Part shown: positions 25,415 to 33,474 of the stretch, piece by piece
How the letters are laid out: every line of letters starts with the position of its first letter
How positions within the stretch are numbered: the first letter of the stretch is position 1
Source of the DNA: an uncultured Bacteroidota bacterium
GTDB lineage: Bacteria > Bacteroidota > Bacteroidia > Chitinophagales > Chitinophagaceae
Reading direction: 5' to 3'
DNA length: 64,000 nucleotides
Assembly (NCBI GenBank): GCA_903877645.1
Contig: CAIRES010000059.1
Span: 23,544 to 87,543, forward strand
Notes under the pieces: model-generated
What the model was told of the DNA's origin: nothing
What the model saw: the letters and a program-made list of their open reading frames with translations, nothing else
Database searches by the model: none
Made by a program: the position numbers and the translations under genes

Positions 25415-25445
25415 AAAGACCGCTCGATTGGGCGGTCTTTTTGTT
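25415..25445 (+). terminator. Rho-independent terminator of the act-cox operon
   Basis: AAAGACCGC pairs with GCGGTCTTT around a short loop, followed by a T-run. It lies 25 nt after the coxA stop codon. Confidence 0.85.
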
Positions 25446-25475
25446 TGGAGATCAGCTTCGATAATCCGAACATAG

Positions 25476-25533
25476 CCCACGGTTTCAACTGTAGGTAAAC
25501 AAAGAAAATAAGACAAGAACCGTTTCAACGGTT
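25476..25533. repeat. Two-hairpin dispersed repeat, copy 2
   Basis: A degenerate form of hairpin 1 (CCCACGGTTTCAACTGTAGG, 25476-25495) is followed after 22 nt by hairpin 2 (AACCGTTTCAACGGTT, 25518-25533). The layout and spacing match the copy at 5354-5412. Confidence 0.75.
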
Positions 25534-25570
25534 TATCCCCACGCGATTGGCAAGCGGTTATAACGTACTA

Positions 25571-27715
25571 CTATTCAGCCGGCTTTGTATCTGTCGCTTC
25601 CTCCTTTCCTCCAATCTTAAACAGCCTGTAAGCGAGTGCCGTACCCGTTTCATCGGCTTTCTGCCAGGCAAAGGATTGCTTGGGAACAATATAATTGCCA
25701 TTACGATCAGTAACGTAATAAGTGATGTCTTTCTTATTTCCGTTGCGGGTAAAGGTGATATAGGCCTGCGGAGCAGTACCTGAATTCACCCAATTGATGT
25801 TGCAGGCCCGCAGTCTTTCCTCGACATCTTTATCTACTGCGCCATTGATGTGCAGGCTGATGTTTGGGGTCATACGACTAAAAGGTACTAACTGTGGGTA
25901 GATCACAGACAACTTGTATAGCCATTCACTTTGTTCAGCAGTGAGTTTCATGTGCTGGGCACATTCTGCCTCAGCTTCATATATACGTGCGGTGAACAGT
26001 TTTTCGAAATCGGCATCGGTATTAGGATCGTGCAGCAGTTTGTCCAGTTCTTTTTTGGCATCTGGATACTTGCCTTGCTGCATTTTCAACTTGGCAGCAA
26101 ACAGCTTGAAATACTTGACCACCTTTGGCCGCTTGTCGGTCTCTGCTTCCTTCTGAAAGCGGCTGATGAAATACCCGGTGCTGAAATCATGTACCAGGTA
26201 CCATATCTCATCCCATGATACGGTACTCTCGGTAGAGAACAGCTTGTAGATCACGCGTTCCCGTTCAGGATTTTGCGCAAACTGGTTGATAATGAGAAAT
26301 TGCTGCAGGTACTTCTCGCTCAGCTTTTTGGCAATACTGCTCAATACGCCGGGGTTGTACCACCAGTTGCGGTGTTCAAACTGGTCCATCTGCCATGCCC
26401 GGTCTTTATTAATGAGCTTCAGTAGTTGTATACTGAAGTCATAGTGGCTTTGGCCGAGTGTAGTGCCTATGTGCAGTTCTTTAAAGTCGGCTGCTTTATC
26501 GGCATAGCGTTGCGCCTCACTTACTTGTCCATCATAGAGCAGCGACCTTGCGAGGGCTATATTGTACCAGCCATAGCCGGGGGTGGTGCCATTGGCCGTG
26601 ATCATATTTCGGGCCATTTCGGCACCCGCCTTTGGTTGCGCTTTGTATATATCAAGTATGGTGCTGTAATAGGCCCATTCCTGCAGGTGTTTATCGTCGG
26701 CTTCTGTTTCGGCAGCCTTTTTGTACTCATCAGCAGCAGTTCGGAAGTCGCCGCAGATACTGCGGAAGTTGGCGTAGTTGTTGTGTGGCAGCCGGTGTGC
26801 ATCCCTCATCAATCCGAAGTAATACTCTGCCGAATCTATATTGAACGCATAGCTGTACAATATGCACCGGTAGTGATAAACGCCAAGTTTTTCCCGCTCA
26901 TCATTATCTTTCAGGAAGGGGATATAGGTTCCCAGCTTATCATTCAGCCGCTTATTATATTGTATCCACCGCATAGCTGTATCGAGGTAGCGGCCGGCCA
27001 GCTTTTCATTTTCGTCAATGGTGTTTTTGAGGAAGGTGTATTTTGATGAGGTATAAAACCGGTTGCGATGCACCGTCCAGGCCAGGTAGTCATAGGTATC
27101 CAGGTAGTAGTCGGCTTGAAACTTCCATTTCAATACATGCCGCAGCAAGGCCATTGTTTTAATAGGCTGGTCGGTATTACTATAGCACTGCATCAGGTAG
27201 TAGGCAATGATCGTATAGTCTGGCTGTATAGCCCTTATCGGGTAAAATACAAGTATGCTGTCTGTGCGCGTGGATAGTGCCTTGGCATAATCATGCTCTA
27301 TGAGGTGCAATGCGCGCTCCAGTGGTATGGCCGCATTTTTATACCCCAGGTAGTCGGCAGCATGGTCAAATTTATATTGCCCTTCCAGCATCCAGCCCAC
27401 ATAGTAGGTGCTGTCTATCCGCTTGAATTCCCTGGCACGGGGCAATAACTCATCAGGCCCTATACCTATTGCCCGTTTGGCATCAATATCAAAATAGCGC
27501 AGTTCCATTTTAGCCGCCGGGTGTGGAGGCCATAGCTGGCGGGGTATGCTTTGCATTTTAGCTTTTGCCTCTGCTGCCGCAGTGGCATTGTTGCCATGGC
27601 TTTGTGCGAAAGAAGTTTTGCCGGCAAACATAAACAGCATCACGCACAGTGCGGCAATGCCGCGATACTGCAGCCTGCAAAGAATTATACACTTAATTGA
27701 TGATGCTACTTTCAT
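25571..27715 (-). CDS. Large exported TPR-like protein paired with MoxR
   Basis: A 714-aa protein. The N-terminus has a hydrophobic signal-like segment (IAALCVMLFMFAGKTSFAQ, cut near residue 38). The mature part is helical, rich in Tyr, Asp and Leu, with TPR-like pairs such as YYSTILDIYKAQPKAGAEMA and ALARSLLYDGQVSEAQRYA. The C-terminal 90 residues look like a small beta-rich domain (AYITFTRNGNKKDITYYVTD). No catalytic motif is seen. It starts 5 nt after the moxR stop, so the two are co-transcribed. It is probably periplasmic or surface-exposed; function unknown. Confidence 0.75.
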   Translation of the reverse strand: MKVASSIKCIILCRLQYRGIAALCVMLFMFAGKTSFAQSHGNNATAAAEAKAKMQSIPRQLWPPHPAAKMELRYFDIDAKRAIGIGPDELLPRAREFKRIDSTYYVGWMLEGQYKFDHAADYLGYKNAAIPLERALHLIEHDYAKALSTRTDSILVFYPIRAIQPDYTIIAYYLMQCYSNTDQPIKTMALLRHVLKWKFQADYYLDTYDYLAWTVHRNRFYTSSKYTFLKNTIDENEKLAGRYLDTAMRWIQYNKRLNDKLGTYIPFLKDNDEREKLGVYHYRCILYSYAFNIDSAEYYFGLMRDAHRLPHNNYANFRSICGDFRTAADEYKKAAETEADDKHLQEWAYYSTILDIYKAQPKAGAEMARNMITANGTTPGYGWYNIALARSLLYDGQVSEAQRYADKAADFKELHIGTTLGQSHYDFSIQLLKLINKDRAWQMDQFEHRNWWYNPGVLSSIAKKLSEKYLQQFLIINQFAQNPERERVIYKLFSTESTVSWDEIWYLVHDFSTGYFISRFQKEAETDKRPKVVKYFKLFAAKLKMQQGKYPDAKKELDKLLHDPNTDADFEKLFTARIYEAEAECAQHMKLTAEQSEWLYKLSVIYPQLVPFSRMTPNISLHINGAVDKDVEERLRACNINWVNSGTAPQAYITFTRNGNKKDITYYVTDRNGNYIVPKQSFAWQKADETGTALAYRLFKIGGKEEATDTKPAE

Positions 27716-27720
27716 AATGC

Positions 27721-28713
27721 CTAAGCATACAACTTTAATTTCGCCAGCCGCTCTGCTTCTTTGTTGATGATGCTCTCCAGTGATTTGAGCTTACCTTCTT
27801 TATTGCGATAAATAAGCCTGTGCTCCAGCACTGCCCGGGCAATGTCTTTTACATCATCCTCTATCACATAGGTGCGGCCCTTTACCAGCGCATAAGCACG
27901 CAGGCATTTGAGGAACGCAATACCACTGCGGGTAGAAGCGCCGAGGGATATATCCTGGTGGTCGCGTGTAGCTCGTACTATATTACTTACCGCCTTTACG
28001 ATCTCGTCATGCACAAACACCTCGCCTGCCTGCTTTTGCAGAGAAAGTATATCATGCATACTCAGCGCCTGTTGCAGGTCCACGAGGTTTTGGGCAATAT
28101 CCAGGTACTCGCGATAAATATTCAGCTCGGTCTGTTCATCTACATACCCAAAGTAGATCTTCATGTAAAACCTGTCCAGTTGCGCTGCAGGCAATGGATA
28201 GGTGCCTTCCATCTCTATGGGGTTCTGCGTGGCAATGGAGAAAAACAAACGCTCCAGTTTCATTGTCACATCGCCTGATGTGATCTGTTGCTCGGCCATG
28301 GCCTCCAGCAGTGCGCTCTGCACCTTGGGCGATGCGCGGTTGATCTCATCAGCCAGCAGTATGTTGCAGAACAATGGCCCCTTCTTAAAAATGAATTCTT
28401 TATGCACATCATCGAAGATGTGTGTGCCTATAAGGTCCATAGGCAACAGGTCGGGTGTGAACTGTATGCGCTTGAAGATCACATGTTCGCCCTCTCGCTC
28501 GCCACTGATGCATTGCGCCAGGGTACGTGCCAATATAGTTTTGCCGGTGCCGGGATTATCCTCCATCAGTATATGTCCGCCTGCCAGCAATGCGGTGATC
28601 ACCAATTCTATTTGCCCGCGCTTGCCGCGGATCACTTTTTCTATCTGTCCTACCAGGTGCGGTATAGCCTGCGTAGCGTCTATAACTAAAGGTTCAGTGC
28701 CCGGTTCTGTCAT
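27721..28713 (-). CDS. MoxR-family AAA+ ATPase
   Basis: A 330-aa AAA+ ATPase. Walker A reads DNPGTGKT (residues 52-59), Walker B is ILLADEINRASPK near residue 120, and sensor 1 is ATQNPIEMEGTYPLPAAQLD. The C-terminal lid has GASTRSGIAFLKCLRAYA. MoxR proteins act as chaperones that mature or activate partners, usually with a VWA or DUF58 protein encoded next door. Here none of those is present; the only linked gene is the exported TPR-like protein. The gene is read divergently from the coiled-coil gene at 28859. Confidence 0.93.
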   Translation of the reverse strand: MTEPGTEPLVIDATQAIPHLVGQIEKVIRGKRGQIELVITALLAGGHILMEDNPGTGKTILARTLAQCISGEREGEHVIFKRIQFTPDLLPMDLIGTHIFDDVHKEFIFKKGPLFCNILLADEINRASPKVQSALLEAMAEQQITSGDVTMKLERLFFSIATQNPIEMEGTYPLPAAQLDRFYMKIYFGYVDEQTELNIYREYLDIAQNLVDLQQALSMHDILSLQKQAGEVFVHDEIVKAVSNIVRATRDHQDISLGASTRSGIAFLKCLRAYALVKGRTYVIEDDVKDIARAVLEHRLIYRNKEGKLKSLESIINKEAERLAKLKLYA

Positions 28714-28821
28714 ACATTAATTTCTTTATACAATTTTACTGATTAATACCCGTAGATATAGAATAGTGTTGATAATTTTTTGTGAAAAGAGGTATCTGAT
28801 AGATTTTTTTACATAAGACAA

Positions 28822-28852
28822 TTGTAGATTGTATGATAATGTCGTAATTTAG
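28822..28852 (+). promoter_or_regulatory. Probable promoter for the coiled-coil gene
   Basis: TTG (28822-28824), 20 nt, then TAATTTAG (28845-28852), one base from the TAnnTTTG consensus and 6 nt before the ATG. The same TAATTTAG stands before hddA. Confidence 0.5.
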
Positions 28853-28858
28853 CAAAAC

Positions 28859-29161
28859 ATGAGTACCGTAAACATAAGGCTATATGATATTCTTCGTAAA
28901 GAATTAAATCTTTCGGATGAAAAAGCACGGAACCTAACAGAAACTATTGAGCAAGTAGTAAAGGACGAAGTAAAGGCAGATAGTAACGAATACAAAAGCA
29001 TATTTAAAGCAGATTTTAAAGACCTTGACACTAAATTTGAAAAGGAAATATCAAAAGTAGAAGTTAAGATAGAGCAGTCGAAATCTGACATGGTAAAGTG
29101 GTTCGTAAGCCTTTTTGTTGCGCTTGCTTTGATGATCATAGGCCTGTATATAAAGAAATAG
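28859..29161 (+). CDS. Small coiled-coil membrane protein
   Basis: A 100-aa protein. Residues 1-20 form a short amphipathic region (VNIRLYDILRKELNLSDEKA), 21-75 are heptad-rich and Lys/Glu/Asp-rich (coiled coil), and 78-98 form a C-terminal transmembrane helix followed by KK. The shape resembles the CCDC90/DUF1640-type proteins. Topology suggests a tail-anchored protein facing the cytoplasm. It is AT-rich compared with its neighbours and carries its own promoter. Function unknown. Confidence 0.75.
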   Translation: MSTVNIRLYDILRKELNLSDEKARNLTETIEQVVKDEVKADSNEYKSIFKADFKDLDTKFEKEISKVEVKIEQSKSDMVKWFVSLFVALALMIIGLYIKK

Positions 29162-29229
29162 ATTCACACCGGTTGTTGAAATAGGAAGGCATATAAGATA
29201 CATACCAATAATCGCCTAAAATAACAACT

Positions 29230-29469
29230 ATGAATCCCCAAGTAAAAGAAGTTAAGGTATTGGATAATTATACGTTAGAGCTCATCTTTGATAATGGCGA
29301 AATAGGACGTTTCTCTATGCAACCTTATCTTGACTATCCGGTGTATGAACCCCTCCGCGACTATAATTTTTTTAAGACTGCCAGGGTCGGTATGGGTATC
29401 GTATCGTGGGGCGAAGATATTGACATGTCGCCGGATACGTTATACTTGGATAGCAGAATGGTAGCCTGA
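29230..29469 (+). CDS. DUF2442 protein
   Basis: A 79-aa protein with the DUF2442 pattern: KEVKVLDNYTLELIFDNGE, then RFSMQPYLDYPVYEPLRDYNFF, and a late VSWGEDIDMSPDTLYLDS. DUF2442 genes are often paired with DUF4160 in toxin-antitoxin-like modules, but no DUF4160 partner is present, and the neighbours are the coiled-coil gene (68 nt upstream) and hddA (74 nt downstream). It may be a solitary leftover or work alone. Confidence 0.8.
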   Translation: MNPQVKEVKVLDNYTLELIFDNGEIGRFSMQPYLDYPVYEPLRDYNFFKTARVGMGIVSWGEDIDMSPDTLYLDSRMVA

Positions 29470-29526
29470 TGTATGCCTGCGATAATGCTCCTGAAGGTAT
29501 AATACCCCGAACTCCCGCATTTTTAT

Positions 29527-29534
29527 TAATTTAG
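29527..29534 (+). promoter_or_regulatory. Probable -7 box for hddA
   Basis: TAATTTAG, the same sequence as before the coiled-coil gene, 9 nt before the hddA ATG. Confidence 0.45.
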
Positions 29535-29543
29535 CTTCCTATT

Positions 29544-30566
29544 ATGATCTACAGAAGTAAAGCCCCATTGCGGATAGGCCTTGCCGGCGGTGGCACCGAT
29601 GTAAGCCCGTATTGCGACCTGTACGGCGGTGCCATTCTCAATGCCACCATTTCGCTATATGCCTATGCGACTATTGAGACGCTCCACGATCCGCAGGTCA
29701 TCTTTGAAGCTATGGATAGGAACGAGGTCGTTTCTTATGACCTGAAAGAAGAATTGCCCATCGATAGCAAGCTTGACCTCGCTACCGGCGTATACAATCA
29801 CCTCGTAAAGAAATATGGCCCTGTACCCTGTGGTTTTAAACTCACCACACTCGTAGATGCACCCGCTGGCTCAGGCCTCGGCAGTTCATCCACATTGGTA
29901 GTGGCCATCATTGGTGTGTTTGCCGAATGGCTGAACCTGCCCCTGGGCGAGTACGACATAGCCCATATGGCCTACGACATAGAGCGGGTGGACCTGGGTA
30001 TGGCCGGCGGCAAACAGGATCAGTACGCAGCCACATTTGGCGGTGTTAACTTCATGGAGTTCTATGCCGATAACAAAGTAATAGTGAATCCACTGCGTAT
30101 AAAGCCACAATACCTCAATGAGCTGGAAAACAACCTGCTGCTGTATTTCACAGCTACCAGCAGGCTCTCGTCAACGATCATAGAGGCACAAAGCCAGAAT
30201 GTAAAAGACAAAAACAAGGAAAGTATAGACGCTATGCACCATCTGAAAGAGCAGTCGCAGATGATGAAGGAGGCCCTGCTGAAAGGCAATGTTCATGACA
30301 TAGGCCGCATACTCGATTATGGTTTCCGTTTCAAGAAACAGATGGCAAAGGGCATCTCTAATACTGCCATGGACGAAATATATGAGGCCGCTCTCAAAGC
30401 AGGTGCTACAGGTGGCAAAATATCGGGCGCGGGCGGTGGCGGCTTTATGATGTTCTATTGCCCCGGCAATACCCGCTACGCAGTAAAACATACACTACAA
30501 AGCATTGGCGGCAGTTTCAGCCAATATCAATTCACAGAAAGAGGTGTCTTTACCTGGAAAATCTAG
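29544..30566 (+). CDS. hddA: D-glycero-alpha-D-manno-heptose 7-phosphate kinase
   Basis: A 340-aa GHMP-family kinase. The N-terminus (KAPLRIGLAGGGTDVSPYCD) is specific for the heptose-kinase/HddA group, and the ATP loop PAGSGLGSSSTLVVA lies near residues 108-122. The third motif is GKISGAGGGGFMMFYCP. It would make heptose 1,7-bisphosphate for the GDP-heptose route used in surface polysaccharides and glycoprotein glycans. hddC follows after the S23 element. The two enzymes act two steps apart in one pathway, with the phosphatase (gmhB) not seen here. Confidence 0.9.
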   Translation: MIYRSKAPLRIGLAGGGTDVSPYCDLYGGAILNATISLYAYATIETLHDPQVIFEAMDRNEVVSYDLKEELPIDSKLDLATGVYNHLVKKYGPVPCGFKLTTLVDAPAGSGLGSSSTLVVAIIGVFAEWLNLPLGEYDIAHMAYDIERVDLGMAGGKQDQYAATFGGVNFMEFYADNKVIVNPLRIKPQYLNELENNLLLYFTATSRLSSTIIEAQSQNVKDKNKESIDAMHHLKEQSQMMKEALLKGNVHDIGRILDYGFRFKKQMAKGISNTAMDEIYEAALKAGATGGKISGAGGGGFMMFYCPGNTRYAVKHTLQSIGGSFSQYQFTERGVFTWKI

Positions 30567-30572
30567 GTTAAT

Positions 30573-31051
30573 AAGTTAAAAGGTTAATGGGTTAAAAGGT
30601 CGGTAAGGCTAACTATCTAGGCTAAATGGAAGATGCGAAAATATACAGATCGTTTACAGATTTAGAAGTCTGGAAAGCTGCGCGACGCTATAAGAATAGC
30701 ATTTATAAACTTGTTTCACATTTTCCTCAAACAGAGAAATATCGGCACGAAGATCAGTTAATAAGAGCGTCAAGATCTATTGGCAGTAATATTTCCGAAG
30801 GTTACGGCCGGTTTACTTATAAAGACCAGATACATTTTTGCATACAGGCGCGAGGTTCATTATTCGAAACATTGAACCATATAATCGATGCGTATGATTG
30901 TAAATATATTTCAGAAGAAACACTAATTGAATACAAAGAGAAAGTAACGGAATTAGAGAAAATGCTAAATGGATATATGGCATGGCTAAAGAAAATGGTC
31001 AATTCAAAATCCACAACTAATTAACCTTTTAACCCTTTAACTAATTAACTT
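30573..31051. mobile_element. S23-type element: four-helix-bundle gene enclosed by an inverted repeat
   Basis: The arms 30573-30600 and 31024-31051 are complementary at 24 of 28 positions and enclose only the four-helix-bundle gene. The right arm begins at its stop codon. The unit separates hddA from hddC, which otherwise would be adjacent. The arrangement copies the intervening sequences of 23S rRNA genes (complementary ends around an S23 ORF), but here it sits in a protein operon. Whether it moves or its RNA is processed is not known. The arms are AT-rich and repetitive, so chance adds some pairing. Confidence 0.5.
30626..31024 (+). CDS. Four-helix-bundle protein of the 23S rRNA intervening-sequence (S23) family
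   Basis: A 132-aa protein that matches the S23/IVP family: FTDLEVWKAARRYKNSIYKL at the N-terminus, then EKYRHEDQLIRASRSIGSNI, SEGYGRFTYKDQIHFCIQA, and GSLFETLNHIIDAY. Family members are small four-helix bundles encoded in rRNA intervening sequences and, as Avd, in diversity-generating retroelements. No reverse transcriptase is nearby, so this is not such an element. It splits hddA and hddC and is enclosed by inverted repeats. It is more AT-rich than the flanking genes. Confidence 0.9.
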   Translation: MEDAKIYRSFTDLEVWKAARRYKNSIYKLVSHFPQTEKYRHEDQLIRASRSIGSNISEGYGRFTYKDQIHFCIQARGSLFETLNHIIDAYDCKYISEETLIEYKEKVTELEKMLNGYMAWLKKMVNSKSTTN

Positions 31052-31056
31052 TACGA

Positions 31057-31761
31057 ATGGAAGCGATAATTTTGGCCGGTGGGCTAGGTACAAGACTACA
31101 GGGTGTGATAGGAGAAGCGCCAAAGTGCATGGCCCCGATAAACGGGCTGCCATTTCTTTCTTACCTCTTTGAATACCTCGAAAAACAAAGATGCACAAGG
31201 ATCATCCTCTCTTTAGGCTACAAGAACAAACCCATAATTGACTGGCTGGAAGATCAGGATATTTTCTTTGAGCTCGATTATATTGTAGAGAACGAGCCAT
31301 TAGGCACCGGCGGAGGCATACTCGCCGCGTTGGAAGAATGCGAAACAGACGATGTCGTAGTCATCAACGGTGATACCATGTTCGACGTGAACCTGCGCCA
31401 GATGATGCTCTTCCATCAAAGCAGTAATGCGCAAACCACGCTGGCACTCAAGGAAATGCACAACTTCGAGCGCTATGGCATTGTTAACACCAACGATGCC
31501 GGGCTGATCACCTCTTTTGAAGAGAAGCAGCAGCGCGATGCCGGCCTCATCAACGGCGGCATATACGTGATAGACAGGGAGGCATTTATAGAAAGAAAGC
31601 TGCCCAATAAATTCTCTTTCGAGAAAGATTACCTGGAACGCTACACCAACGATAAAAAATTCTATGGCTACAAAAGCGACGGCTACTTTATAGACATCGG
31701 CATACCTGCCGATTATGAGCGGGCACAGGAAGATTTTAAAACCAAGTACAAAGGCTATTAA
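31057..31761 (+). CDS. hddC: D-glycero-alpha-D-manno-heptose 1-phosphate guanylyltransferase
   Basis: A 234-aa nucleotidyltransferase. The N-terminal ILAGGLGTRLQGV nucleotide-binding loop is followed by PKCMAPINGLPFLSYL, the metal-binding NGDTMFD segment, and GLINGGIYVID. Length and motifs fit HddC-type enzymes, which make GDP-heptose from heptose 1-phosphate. Its place after hddA supports this substrate over other sugars; other NTP-sugar transferases are possible from sequence alone. It follows the S23 element. Confidence 0.85.
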   Translation: MEAIILAGGLGTRLQGVIGEAPKCMAPINGLPFLSYLFEYLEKQRCTRIILSLGYKNKPIIDWLEDQDIFFELDYIVENEPLGTGGGILAALEECETDDVVVINGDTMFDVNLRQMMLFHQSSNAQTTLALKEMHNFERYGIVNTNDAGLITSFEEKQQRDAGLINGGIYVIDREAFIERKLPNKFSFEKDYLERYTNDKKFYGYKSDGYFIDIGIPADYERAQEDFKTKYKGY

Positions 31762-31779
31762 GCCTGCAAATAAATTGAC

Positions 31780-32913
31780 ATGAAGATAGCGATCCTCGGT
31801 ACGGCACATCCTTTGCGTGGCGGGCTGGCAGCTTTTAACGAGCGCCTGGCCTACCAGTTGCAGGAGCAGGGGCATGAGGTCACTATCTGGTCGTTCTCGC
31901 TGCAATACCCCTCATTTCTTTTTCCGGGCAAAACACAATTTACCGATGAACCTGCACCGCCGGGGCTTACCATAAAAACGGTGGTCAACTCTGTTCATCC
32001 GCTCAATTGGCTCTCTACGGGTACGGCTATGAATAAAGAGCGCTACGACCTCATTATCGTCAAATACTGGTTGCCCTTCATGGGTCCATCCTTTGGCACC
32101 ATACTGCGCAAGGCAAAGGCAAACAAGCACACTCGTGTACTGTGCGTGGTGGACAACATTATACCACACGAGAGCAGGCCCGGAGATAAGCAATTCACCA
32201 AGTACTTCATAAAGCCCGTTGATGCCTTTGTGGCCATGAGCAAGGATGTGCTCAAAGATGTGAAAACCTTTACTGATAAACCTGCCGTATTCAGTCCCCA
32301 TCCGGTGTACGATAGCTACGATACCGCAGTAAGTAAACAAGAAGCCTGCGCAAAGCTGAAGTTGCACCCAAACAAAAAATATCTCCTGTTCTTCGGTTTC
32401 ATCCGCGAGTACAAGGGCCTCGACCTGCTGCTGGAGGCCATGGCAGATGAGCGCATCATCAAATCAGGAATAGAGCTTATCGCTGCCGGTGAGTATTATG
32501 ATAAGGCTGTAGAAGCCACAAACAACAACATCATAGAAAAACACCAACTTCAAAGCAGGGTGCACTTGCGCACGGACTTCATCCCCAATAGCGAGGTGCG
32601 TTACTTCTTTTCAGCAGCCGATTTGGTGGTACAGCCTTACAAACATGCCACGCAAAGCGGCATCACCCAGATAGCATTTCATTTTGAGAAGCCAATGGTT
32701 GTGACCAATGTAGGCGGCCTGGCTGAGGTAGTGCCTGATGGCAAAGTAGGCTTTATAGCAGAGCCAAATCCTACATCAATTGCGGATGCGATACTCAAAT
32801 TTTATGCGCCCGACTCGCTCCCTGATCTGCACCAAAACATCCTCCACGAGAAAAAAAAATATAGCTGGGATGCTTTTACGGAGGTGATGATGAAGGCGGT
32901 GTTTGGTAAATAG
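31780..32913 (+). CDS. GT4-type glycosyltransferase
   Basis: A 377-aa retaining glycosyltransferase of the GT-B fold. The N-terminal half has GTAHPLRGGLAAFNERLAYQL; the C-terminal half shows LLFFGFIREYKGLDLLLEAM, PYKHATQSGITQIAFHFEKP and GGLAEVVPDGKVGF, the donor-nucleotide binding E-x7-E-like region. It starts 18 nt after hddC in the same direction, so it probably transfers a sugar, perhaps heptose, to a surface glycan. Donor and acceptor are inferred only from context. Confidence 0.88.
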   Translation: MKIAILGTAHPLRGGLAAFNERLAYQLQEQGHEVTIWSFSLQYPSFLFPGKTQFTDEPAPPGLTIKTVVNSVHPLNWLSTGTAMNKERYDLIIVKYWLPFMGPSFGTILRKAKANKHTRVLCVVDNIIPHESRPGDKQFTKYFIKPVDAFVAMSKDVLKDVKTFTDKPAVFSPHPVYDSYDTAVSKQEACAKLKLHPNKKYLLFFGFIREYKGLDLLLEAMADERIIKSGIELIAAGEYYDKAVEATNNNIIEKHQLQSRVHLRTDFIPNSEVRYFFSAADLVVQPYKHATQSGITQIAFHFEKPMVVTNVGGLAEVVPDGKVGFIAEPNPTSIADAILKFYAPDSLPDLHQNILHEKKKYSWDAFTEVMMKAVFGK

Positions 32914-32970
32914 TATTATCCCCCTTTTAGGTGGATAACTACTGCGATGTTATTGCATAGCTTTATTACT

Positions 32971-33474
32971 ATGAAGTCGCTCTTCCTTTCATTATTTATA
33001 GCAGTAATTATGTCTTCAACTACGTCAGCACAAAATGCCGCCCCCTGTTCCTCCCCTGAGTGTGCTCAGTTTGATTTTTGGGTCGGCGACTGGGATCTAA
33101 TTTACAATGACACGGTGCATGCAGCCAACAGTATCACCAAAGAAATGGGTGGGTGTTTGATACACGAGCATTTCAAAGACCCTTCCCATAAATACACCGG
33201 TGAAAGCTGGTCGGTATATAGTCCTGCAAAGAAGTTATGGCAGCAAACATGGGTAGATGACCAGGGGGCCTACATTGTACTTACCGGTAACTTTACTGAT
33301 GGTAAAATGATATTGTTTACCGGGCCGGCGCTACTCCCTGATGGCACACGGATACAAAATAGAATGACCTTTCATAACATAACGCCCGACAGCTTCGACT
33401 GGGATTGGGAATCAACTACTGATGAAGGCAAAACCTGGAAGAACAACTGGCATATACATTACCAAAGATCCTAG
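32971..33474 (+). CDS. Exported DUF1579-like protein
   Basis: A 167-aa protein. The ATG at 32971 opens a clear signal peptide (MKSLFLSLFIAVIMSSTTSA); an in-frame ATG 24 nt upstream gives a poorer one. The mature part has CAQFDFWVGDWDL, SWSVYSPAKKLWQQTWVDD and a late DWDWESTTDEGKTW, as in lipocalin-like DUF1579 proteins. It ends at 33474, sharing its last bases with the stop of the convergent TonB-dependent receptor gene. Function unknown. Confidence 0.8.
   Translation: MKSLFLSLFIAVIMSSTTSAQNAAPCSSPECAQFDFWVGDWDLIYNDTVHAANSITKEMGGCLIHEHFKDPSHKYTGESWSVYSPAKKLWQQTWVDDQGAYIVLTGNFTDGKMILFTGPALLPDGTRIQNRMTFHNITPDSFDWDWESTTDEGKTWKNNWHIHYQRS

Noticed and set aside
30626..31024. Diversity-generating retroelement accessory gene (Avd)
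   Set aside because: The protein family is shared, but no reverse transcriptase, template repeat or variable repeat was found nearby.
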